64,000 nucleotides of DNA, taken from contig JBBSQX010000006.1 in the NCBI GenBank assembly GCA_038243605.1, forward strand, positions 62,001 through 126,000, read 5' to 3'. The stretch comes from Terrimesophilobacter sp038243605. GTDB lineage: Bacteria; Actinomycetota; Actinomycetes; Actinomycetales; Microbacteriaceae. Positions 57,189-64,000 of this stretch are shown here, piece after piece (position 1 is the stretch's first letter; every line of letters starts with the position of its first letter). The notes beneath the pieces were generated by a model that saw only the letters and a list, made by a program, of their open reading frames with translations, was not told the origin of the DNA and made no database searches. A program made the translations under genes and the position numbers.

Positions 57189-58396
57189 GCGTCACAGCGG
57201 CCGCAGGGTTCCAGGCGGCAGGCGTATCTGCTGGCCTGAGATCATCGGGAGAGCCGGATGTTGCACTTGTCGTCAATCGTGGTCCGCATTTCGCGGTTGC
57301 CACGGTTTTCACGAGCAACAGGTCGAAGGCAAACCCCATCCTGTGGTCAGAGCAGGTGGTCGCTGATGGTGTCGCGAAAGCCATTGTTCTCAATGCTGGG
57401 GGAGCGAATTGCTTCACTGGCGCGGAAGGGTTTGAAACTACCAGGTTGACCGCTGGCGCCGTAGCGGCAGGGCTCGGCATGGCTACGGAGGATGTGCTGG
57501 TGTGCTCCACCGGGCTCATCGGTGAGGTGCTTGATCGACACAAGGTTCTCTCGGGAGTGGACGCAGCGCTTGCGGCATTGAGCGGGAATGCGCTGAGCGG
57601 GAATGCATCGAGTATCAATCCCCTGAGCATCAATCCCCTGAGCATCAATGGCGGCATGCAGGCTGCCCGTGCAATCCTCACGACGGACACCGTAGAAAAG
57701 CTCAGTGTGCGTGAGCATGGGGGCTGGACAATCGGCGGAATGGCAAAGGGAGCGGGAATGCTCGCGCCGGCGCTTGCCACCATGCTCGTGGTGATGACCA
57801 CTGATGCTGAGCTAAAGTCTGCCGAACTCGACGCGGCGCTGCACGAGGCCGCAAGAGTAACGTTCAATCGACTTGACTCGGATGGCTGCACTTCCACGAA
57901 TGACCAGGTGACGATCCTTGCGTCTGGGGCCTCCGGTATTCAGCCAGCTTTAGACGATTTCACCGCAGTGCTGAAAGAGGTGTGCGCCGATCTCGCCCAG
58001 CAACTCATGGCTGATGCGGAGGGCGCAAGTCATGAGATCACGATCGTCGTGCACGGTGCGAAGAGCGAGGCGGATGCGGAAGAGGTGGGCAGGTCTATTG
58101 CCAGAAGCAACCTGTTCAAGGCCGCCGTGTTCGGGAACGATCCGAACTGGGGTCGAGTACTGGCCGCCATCGGTACCACTAACGCCGACTTCGATCCTTA
58201 CAAAGTGGATGTCAGTATGAACGGGATCAGGGTGTGTCATCACGGTGAACCGGATGTGCCACGCGATCAGGTGGATCTCTCTGACCGTTTCCTGGTGGTT
58301 GAGCTTGACCTTGCCGCCGGTATCGCATCGGCAACGATCCTCACCAACGACCTCACGCACGCGTACGTGCACGAGAACAGTGCGTACTCGAGTTGA
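57185..58396 (+). CDS. argJ: Ornithine acetyltransferase / N-acetylglutamate synthase (ArgJ)
   Basis: The 403-residue self-processing enzyme recycles the acetyl group from N-acetylornithine to glutamate. The cleavage and nucleophile threonine lies in MAKGAGMLAPALATML. It has FGNDPNWGRVLAAIG and ends in the typical AYVHENSAYSS. A 25-residue segment made of LSGNA/LSINP pentapeptides, encoded by five 15-bp repeats, is inserted upstream of the cleavage site and is unusual for the family. ATG 57185 overlaps the argC stop as ATGA. Confidence 0.95.
   Translation: MSVTAAAGFQAAGVSAGLRSSGEPDVALVVNRGPHFAVATVFTSNRSKANPILWSEQVVADGVAKAIVLNAGGANCFTGAEGFETTRLTAGAVAAGLGMATEDVLVCSTGLIGEVLDRHKVLSGVDAALAALSGNALSGNASSINPLSINPLSINGGMQAARAILTTDTVEKLSVREHGGWTIGGMAKGAGMLAPALATMLVVMTTDAELKSAELDAALHEAARVTFNRLDSDGCTSTNDQVTILASGASGIQPALDDFTAVLKEVCADLAQQLMADAEGASHEITIVVHGAKSEADAEEVGRSIARSNLFKAAVFGNDPNWGRVLAAIGTTNADFDPYKVDVSMNGIRVCHHGEPDVPRDQVDLSDRFLVVELDLAAGIASATILTNDLTHAYVHENSAYSS
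57578..57652 (+). repeat. argJ: Five tandem 15-bp units inside argJ
   Basis: Two units of TTGAGCGGGAATGCG type and three of CTGAGCATCAATCCC type lie in frame and encode LSGNA, LSGNA, SSINP, LSINP and LSING in the alpha chain. Confidence 0.92.
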
Positions 58397-59244
58397 TGAT
58401 GATGGCGTCTTGGGTTCAGAAGCTGCGCGGCTCTACCGTCGTGGTCAAGTTCGGCGGTAACGCGATGACCGATGATGCGCTCACGCACGCATTCTGCGAT
58501 GACATCGTGACTCTCGTTGATGCAGGTGTCCGCCTTGTCGTCACGCACGGTGGCGGCCCGCAGATTTCTTCAGAACTTGCTGCGAGCGGTTTAGCCTCTG
58601 AGTTTCGAGGCGGCCTTCGAGTGACGAGCGTGGATGCCGTGCATGTTGTGCGTAATGTTCTCGTGCGCATCGGTTCCGAGCTCGTTCAGTCTCTGCAATC
58701 TTCTGGCGCGTCTGCCACCGCGGTGGGAGGCCACGAGAACAAGGTTTTTACTGCCCGCCGGGTCGGCACCATTGTCGACGGTGTGATGGTGGATCTCGGC
58801 AGAGTAGGCGAGGCCGTGACTGTTGATACAACAGCCATCCTGTCGGTGCTGGATGCCGGGGGAGTGCCCGTCGTGTCGGCCATCGGCACCGACGTGAGCG
58901 ATGGTGGCCTGCTCAATATCAATGCTGATAGTGCGGCATCGAGCCTGGCTGCGGCGCTCGCAGCAGACTGGCTGCTTCTCCTGACCGATGTAGACGGCCT
59001 TTACCTCGATTGGCCACACCGTGAGTCACTCGTGAGTCTCATGGATACCGATGAGGTGGGCGCCCTGCTTCCCCAACTCGAGTCAGGCATGATCCCCAAG
59101 GTGAAGGCTGCACGGGATGCGGTGTTATCCGGGGTCGGTCGCGCCACGATTCTCAATGGGCGTGTGCCGCACATCGTGGTGTCCGCTCCGTGGGGAACAG
59201 TCGGAACAACAGTTACCGCAGCTGGGAGGGCTACCAATGAGTGA
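58396..59244 (+). CDS. argB: Acetylglutamate kinase
   Basis: The 282-residue kinase has the amino-acid-kinase motifs TVVVKFGGNAM, VVTHGGGPQIS and NINADSAASSLAAAL. It phosphorylates N-acetylglutamate and is typically inhibited by arginine. ATG 58396 overlaps the argJ stop as TGATG; two further in-frame ATGs follow directly. It overlaps argD by eight bases. Confidence 0.94.
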   Translation: MMMASWVQKLRGSTVVVKFGGNAMTDDALTHAFCDDIVTLVDAGVRLVVTHGGGPQISSELAASGLASEFRGGLRVTSVDAVHVVRNVLVRIGSELVQSLQSSGASATAVGGHENKVFTARRVGTIVDGVMVDLGRVGEAVTVDTTAILSVLDAGGVPVVSAIGTDVSDGGLLNINADSAASSLAAALAADWLLLLTDVDGLYLDWPHRESLVSLMDTDEVGALLPQLESGMIPKVKAARDAVLSGVGRATILNGRVPHIVVSAPWGTVGTTVTAAGRATNE

Positions 59245-60421
59245 CAACTGGCTCGAAGATTATCGTGCACGCATGATGGGAACTGTCACTGATCCCTTGG
59301 CGATGCTGGTGCGCGGAGAAGGGTGCTACGTGTGGGATAGCAGCGGAACCAAGTATTTAGACTTTCTCGCGGGGATCGCGGTGAATGCTCTCGGTCATGC
59401 GCATCCGGCTCTCGTGAATGCGGTGAGTCACCAGATTGCAACGCTCGCACATGTCTCGAACTATTTCGCGACTCCGCCCCAGGTGGAACTTGCGGCGCGG
59501 CTCCTGAAGATCAGCGGTGCCGGCGCCGATGGCCGGGTGTTCTTGTGCAATTCGGGAACGGAAGCCATAGAAGCGGCGATCAAACTTGCGCGCCGCAATC
59601 ACGCTGGCGGCGAGAGACCCCGCATTCTGAGCCTGAAGCATTCTTTTCACGGTCGCACTATGGGCGCGTTGTCACTCACGGGGCAGCCAGCGCTTCAGGA
59701 TGCCTTCGCCCCGCTTCTGCCGGGTATTGAGCATATTGATTCGACGATCGAGGCACTTGAGGCGGCCATCGGTCCCGATGTTGCTGCGCTCATCCTCGAA
59801 CCGATTAAAGGGGAGGCTGGCGTTGTCGAGCTGCCAGATGGGTACTTGCAGCGCGCTCGCGAACTCACCACCCGTCACGGGGTTCTCCTCATTCTTGACG
59901 AGATTCAAACCGGTGTCGGGCGCACCGGAACCTGGTTTGCTTTCCAGCAGTTCGGCATTGTTCCCGATGCGATTGCCGTGGCAAAGGGAGTCGCGGGTGG
60001 GGTTCCGATTGGCGCACTCGTCACGTTTGGACACGCGTCGACACTTCTTGAATCGGGTCAGCACGGGAGCACCTTCGGCGGTAACCCGCTCGCTTCCGCA
60101 GCGGGGAACGCCGTGCTGGCTGAGATCGAGCGCGCAGGTTTGCTCGACAATGCGCTTCGTCGCGGGGAGCAACTGTGCAGCATACTCAGCGGGCTGAACA
60201 ACTCGTTTATCCATGAGGTGAGAGGCCGCGGGCTGCTGCTCGGCGTTGGTCTTACGGCTCCGGTGGCGAAGATGCTCGCGGCAGAGGCATTTTCTCGAGG
60301 ACTCATCATCAATGCTCCGAATGAGCACAGCATCCGCATTGCACCACCGCTCATAATTGGCGACGCCGAAGTCGCCGAGTTTGCACGTCTTTTCACCGAA
60401 TCATTGGAGGCAGTATCGTGA
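59237..60421 (+). CDS. argD: Acetylornithine aminotransferase
   Basis: The 394-residue class III PLP aminotransferase has FLCNSGTEAIEAAIKLAR, HSFHGRTMGALS, LILDEIQTGVGRTG and the PLP lysine in IAVAKGVAGGVPIGA. It makes N-acetylornithine. GGGAGGG precedes the ATG within argB. It overlaps argF by four bases. Confidence 0.95.
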   Translation: MSDNWLEDYRARMMGTVTDPLAMLVRGEGCYVWDSSGTKYLDFLAGIAVNALGHAHPALVNAVSHQIATLAHVSNYFATPPQVELAARLLKISGAGADGRVFLCNSGTEAIEAAIKLARRNHAGGERPRILSLKHSFHGRTMGALSLTGQPALQDAFAPLLPGIEHIDSTIEALEAAIGPDVAALILEPIKGEAGVVELPDGYLQRARELTTRHGVLLILDEIQTGVGRTGTWFAFQQFGIVPDAIAVAKGVAGGVPIGALVTFGHASTLLESGQHGSTFGGNPLASAAGNAVLAEIERAGLLDNALRRGEQLCSILSGLNNSFIHEVRGRGLLLGVGLTAPVAKMLAAEAFSRGLIINAPNEHSIRIAPPLIIGDAEVAEFARLFTESLEAVS

Positions 60422-61341
60422 CCCGTCACTTGCTCAGGGACGACGACGTGAGTCCAGCAGAGCAGTCCGTCATCTTGGATATGGCCATCGAGCTCAAGCG
60501 GGACCGCTTCGCCATCAGACCGCTGGAAGGTCCCCGCACGGTCGCGGTGATTTTCGACAAATCGTCCACACGCACGAGAGTGTCCTTTGCTGTCGGTATC
60601 GCTGACTTGGGTGGCGTTCCTCTCATCATCAGCACCGCGAACAGCCAGCTTGGTGGCAAGGAGACGGCCGCAGATACTGCTCGAGTGCTCGAGCGTCAGG
60701 TTGCGGCAATTGTGTGGCGCACCTACGCCCAGTCGGGGCTGGAAGAGATGGCGCACGGCACGACGGTGCCGGTGATTAACGCGCTCAGCGATGACTTCCA
60801 CCCCTGTCAGCTTCTCGCGGACCTGCTCACGATTCGTGAACACCGCGGTGAGTTGGCCGGGCTCACCGTGACCTTTCTCGGTGATGGTGCGAGCAATATG
60901 GCGCAGTCTTACCTGTTGGCAGGGGCCACAGCGGGGATGCACATTCGTATTGCGTCGCCCGCAGACTTCTCGCCAGCGGATGACGTGGTCGTCGACGCCG
61001 AGAAACGTGCCGCCCTCACGGGAGGGTCAATTGCACTTTTCGCTGATCCCCGCGATGCCGTGGCGGGTGCCGATGTCGTTGTCACCGACACGTGGGTGTC
61101 GATGGGCAGAGAACAAGAGAAGGCGCAACGTATCACCACGATGTCGGCGTTCCAGGTGAACTCCGAACTGCTCGCGCTCGCACAACCCGACGCACTCTTT
61201 TTGCACTGTCTTCCCGCCGATCGCGGGTTCGAGGTGACCGCCGACGTTCTTGATGGCCCGCAGAGCGTCATCTGGGATGAAGCCGAAAACCGCTTGCACG
61301 CCCAAAAAGCATTGCTCACGTGGTTGCTCCAACAAGTCTGA
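60418..61341 (+). CDS. argF: Ornithine carbamoyltransferase
   Basis: The 307-residue enzyme has the carbamoyl-phosphate motif KSSTRTRVSF, HPCQLLADLLT and the ornithine loop FLHCLPADRG. It forms citrulline. The GTG overlaps the argD stop. The argR gene that often follows argF is absent; argG comes after 36 bases. Confidence 0.96.
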   Translation: MTRHLLRDDDVSPAEQSVILDMAIELKRDRFAIRPLEGPRTVAVIFDKSSTRTRVSFAVGIADLGGVPLIISTANSQLGGKETAADTARVLERQVAAIVWRTYAQSGLEEMAHGTTVPVINALSDDFHPCQLLADLLTIREHRGELAGLTVTFLGDGASNMAQSYLLAGATAGMHIRIASPADFSPADDVVVDAEKRAALTGGSIALFADPRDAVAGADVVVTDTWVSMGREQEKAQRITTMSAFQVNSELLALAQPDALFLHCLPADRGFEVTADVLDGPQSVIWDEAENRLHAQKALLTWLLQQV

Positions 61342-61377
61342 ATACACTAGAAAACGAAACTCAAGGAGATCTCTCTC

Positions 61378-62592
61378 ATGTCAGAACGCGTAGTGCTTGC
61401 CTACTCAGGTGGTCTCGATACCTCCGTTGGAATCGGCTGGTTAAAGGATGCAACGGGTAAAGATGTTGTCGCCCTCGCCGTGGATGTCGGCCAGGGTGGA
61501 GAGAACATGGAGGACATCCGCCAGCGTGCTCTTGATTGTGGCGCGGTCGAGGCTGTCGTTGTTGACGCGAAGGAGGAGTTCGCGAACGATTACCTCATGC
61601 CCGCGATCAAGGCGAACGCGAGTTACCAGAAGCAGTACGCGCTGGTGTCTGGGCTTTCTCGCCCGGTGATTGCGAAGTATCTAGCGAAGACGGCACGTGA
61701 ACTTGGCGCCGACACTGTCGCTCACGGTTGCACAGGAAAAGGTAACGATCAGGTGCGTTTCGAGGCGGCTGTTGCGGCGCTTGCGCCTGAGCTTACGAGC
61801 ATTGCGCCGGTGCGTGATCTCGCGCTCACACGCGATAAAGCGATCGTGTACGCCGAGAAGCACAACCTTCCCATCGAGCAGTCCAAAAAGAACCCATATT
61901 CTGTCGACAAAAACGTGTGGGGCCGCACTCTTGAGTGTGGTTTCCTTGAGGACCCGTGGGCCCCGCCGATTGAGGACCTTTACGAGTACACGCAAGACCC
62001 CTCCGTGGTGAAGCCTGCCGACGAGATCATCATCACGTTTTCGCAGGGAATCCCCGTGGCCATCGACGGCGTAACGCAGTCGCCGCTGGAGATTATCCAG
62101 AACCTCAACACGCTTGCCGGCAAGCACGGTATCGGTCGAGTGGACATCATCGAGGATCGGCTTGTGGGCATTAAGAGTCGCGAGATCTACGAAACCCCTG
62201 CCGCGACAACGCTTATTGCCGCGCATGAGGCCCTCGAGAATCTCACCCTGGAGCGCGATGTGAGCCGTTACAAGCGCAAGATCGAAGCGGATTGGGCAAA
62301 CCTGGTCTACGACGGCTTGTGGTTCTCTGGGCTCAAGCGCTCACTCGACGCGTTCATTAACGAAACACAGAAGTATGTCAGCGGCGATATCCGCCTCACT
62401 CTGCAGGGCGGTCGTGCGGTCGTCACCGGGCAGCGAAGTGTCGAGAGCCTTTATGATTTCGACCTCGCCACTTACGACACGGGTGACACGTTCGATCAAT
62501 CTCTTTCTAAGGGATTCATCGAGCTGTGGTCGTTGCCGAGTCGCATCTCTGCTCGTCGGGATGCTGCACACGAAAGCAAGGCCGGCAACTAG
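61378..62592 (+). CDS. argG: Argininosuccinate synthase
   Basis: The 404-residue enzyme starts with the ATP-PP loop VVLAYSGGLDTSVGIGWL and has AHGCTGKGNDQVRFE. It joins citrulline and aspartate. AAGGAGA lies upstream of the ATG. A TACACT at about 61345-61350 in the short gap could be a second promoter. The stop shares a base with the argH start. Confidence 0.96.
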   Translation: MSERVVLAYSGGLDTSVGIGWLKDATGKDVVALAVDVGQGGENMEDIRQRALDCGAVEAVVVDAKEEFANDYLMPAIKANASYQKQYALVSGLSRPVIAKYLAKTARELGADTVAHGCTGKGNDQVRFEAAVAALAPELTSIAPVRDLALTRDKAIVYAEKHNLPIEQSKKNPYSVDKNVWGRTLECGFLEDPWAPPIEDLYEYTQDPSVVKPADEIIITFSQGIPVAIDGVTQSPLEIIQNLNTLAGKHGIGRVDIIEDRLVGIKSREIYETPAATTLIAAHEALENLTLERDVSRYKRKIEADWANLVYDGLWFSGLKRSLDAFINETQKYVSGDIRLTLQGGRAVVTGQRSVESLYDFDLATYDTGDTFDQSLSKGFIELWSLPSRISARRDAAHESKAGN

Positions 62593-64000
62593 TGTCCACG
62601 GGGGGAACAACCAACGAGGGAAGCCTGTGGGGTGCCAGGTTTTCCGATGGCCCCTCTCCTGAGCTCGCGCGTCTGAGTAAGTCGACCCACTTTGATTGGC
62701 AGCTGGCACCGTACGACATCGCCGGTTCTCGAGCGCATGCGAAAGCGCTCGCGGCCGCCGGCTACCTCGACGGTGCAGAGCGTGAACGAATGCTTGCTGC
62801 GCTCGACACGCTGCTCGTTGGAGTGAGCGAGGGCTCCGTCGTCGCTCATGACGGTGATGAAGACGTGCACGGTGCGCTCGAGCGGGAACTGCTGAAGATT
62901 GCGGGGTCCGAACTTGGGGGAAAACTTCGCGCGGGGCGGAGTCGCAACGATCAGATCGCGACTCTGGTTCGGCTCTATCTTCTCGACCACGCTCACGTGA
63001 TCGCACGCGAAGTGCTCGCCCTTATTGAGGCGATCTCGGCACAAGCGGCTTCCCACGAAGATGCCGTGATGCCGGGGCGTACCCATTTGCAGCATGCCCA
63101 GCCTTTGCTGCTGGCTCACCATTTGCTGGCGCATGCGTGGCCGCTTGTGCGCACTCTCGAACGGGTGCGGGATTGGGGGGTGAGGGCATCCGTCTCACCG
63201 TATGGGTCTGGAGCGTTGGCGGGAAGCTCTCTCGGTCTTGATCCGGCGCTCGTCGCAGTGGAGCTTGGTCTTTCTGGGCCGAGTGAGAACTCGATTGATG
63301 CCACGTCGGCGCGCGATGTTGTGGCGGAGTTCGCGTTTATCGCTGCCCAACTTGGGATTGACCTTTCCCGGTTCGCTGAGGAGATCATCATCTGGAACAC
63401 CCGGGAGTTCGGGTTCGTGACGCTTGATGATGCCTACTCCACCGGCTCGTCGATCATGCCCCAGAAGAAGAACCCAGATATCGCTGAGCTTGCGCGCGGT
63501 AAGTCTGGGAGGTTGATCGGCAATCTCACCGGATTGCTCGCGACGCTGAAAGGTTTACCACTGGCGTACAACCGCGATCTGCAAGAAGACAAGGAGCCGG
63601 TCTTCGACTCCGTGGAGACCCTCGAGGTGCTGCTTCCTGCTTTTACCGGCATGGTCGCTACGCTGCGTTTCGATACAGCGCGCATGGCGGAGCTTGCGCC
63701 GCAAGGATTCTCGCTTGCCACGGATGTCGCCGAATGGCTTGTACGGCAGGGCGTTCCAGTCCGAGACGCATACGAAGCCACCGGCGCGCTTGTGGCATTT
63801 TGTGAATCGAATGACCTCACACTCGACGAAGTCAGCGATATCCAGTTGGCGTCGGTCTCGTCCGCTCTCACACCAGAAGTGCGCACTGTCCTCTCGGTGG
63901 AGGGTTCCATCGCAAGCCGTAATGGGGTTGGCGGTACTGCGCCGGAGCGTGTCGCAGAGCAGCTCGCACATGTTGCTGAGCGCGCGCGCGACCTTGCGTG
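62592..64000 (+). CDS. argH: Argininosuccinate lyase (cut by window edge)
   Basis: A continuous frame starts at GTG 62592 (overlapping the argG TAG by one base) and runs to the window end, 469 codons. It encodes WGARFSDGP near the start, RAGRSRNDQ, and the fumarase/lyase signature GSSIMPQKKNPDIAEL. It splits argininosuccinate to arginine and fumarate. The family is about 470-480 residues, so only a few codons should be missing. Confidence 0.94.
   Translation, partial: MSTGGTTNEGSLWGARFSDGPSPELARLSKSTHFDWQLAPYDIAGSRAHAKALAAAGYLDGAERERMLAALDTLLVGVSEGSVVAHDGDEDVHGALERELLKIAGSELGGKLRAGRSRNDQIATLVRLYLLDHAHVIAREVLALIEAISAQAASHEDAVMPGRTHLQHAQPLLLAHHLLAHAWPLVRTLERVRDWGVRASVSPYGSGALAGSSLGLDPALVAVELGLSGPSENSIDATSARDVVAEFAFIAAQLGIDLSRFAEEIIIWNTREFGFVTLDDAYSTGSSIMPQKKNPDIAELARGKSGRLIGNLTGLLATLKGLPLAYNRDLQEDKEPVFDSVETLEVLLPAFTGMVATLRFDTARMAELAPQGFSLATDVAEWLVRQGVPVRDAYEATGALVAFCESNDLTLDEVSDIQLASVSSALTPEVRTVLSVEGSIASRNGVGGTAPERVAEQLAHVAERARDLA

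Overview
The window is a gene-dense bacterial chromosome segment from a high-GC Gram-positive (Actinomycetota). It most resembles the Micrococcales, probably Microbacteriaceae. This is inferred from the housekeeping order pnp / M16 peptidase / dapB / dapA / RNase J / ftsK / pgsA / cinA / clgR-like / DUF3046 / recA / recX / miaB / miaA / dapF / hflX / lexA / LysM protein / hisC-B-H-A / SseB / DUF1844 / infC-rpmI-rplT / rRNA methylase / glutamate-type ABC transporter / pheST / argCJBDFGH. That order is typical of the group. No sequence search was possible.

Layout. Positions 1-113 hold the 5' end of a transhydrogenase alpha gene on the minus strand. Positions 114-702 are poorly coding and carry a perfect 26-bp inverted repeat. 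pnp follows at 703-2967. From about 3.0 to 20.0 kb lies a catabolic and accessory block: a branched-chain 2-oxoacid dehydrogenase E1a-E1b-E2, a pterin dehydratase, an aspartate dehydrogenase and a secreted-repeat protein. Next come a TetR regulator divergent from a leucine/isovalerate degradation operon (carboxylase beta, biotin carboxylase alpha, acyl-CoA dehydrogenase, MaoC hydratase, CitE-like lyase), an ArsR/SulP pair, a PEBP-like protein, an aldo/keto reductase and a second TetR. From 20.3 to 40.4 kb runs the conserved lysine/cell-wall, RNA-processing, DNA-translocation and SOS block. From 40.7 to 48.2 kb are the divergent SOS LysM gene, histidine genes and the infC operon. The rest holds an amino-acid importer, pheST, a DUF937 protein and an arginine operon that runs off the right edge inside argH.

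How the genes work together. The two leucine-degradation clusters would convert branched-chain 2-oxoacids through acyl-CoA, carboxylated and hydrated intermediates to acetyl-CoA-level products. Their order parallels the M. tuberculosis Rv2495c-Rv2502c region but is interrupted by three unrelated genes. dapA, dapB and dapF supply diaminopimelate for lysine and peptidoglycan. recA, lexA and the LysM gene form an SOS module with LexA-like boxes. The arg genes cover the route from N-acetylglutamyl phosphate to arginine.

Most notable signals: (i) short tandem repeats of 9, 15, 17 or 18 bp in at least eight places, mostly codon-phased and inside or at the ends of housekeeping genes; (ii) a perfect intrinsic-terminator structure inside the 5' coding region of the rRNA methylase; (iii) an ATC start codon for infC behind a long structured leader; (iv) many genes whose -10 hexamer places the transcript start on the start codon (leaderless), two of them using the upstream gene's stop codon as part of the -10; (v) the 26-bp inverted repeat upstream of pnp. 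I see no CRISPR array, prophage, insertion sequence, rRNA or tRNA, and no clearly new multi-gene system.
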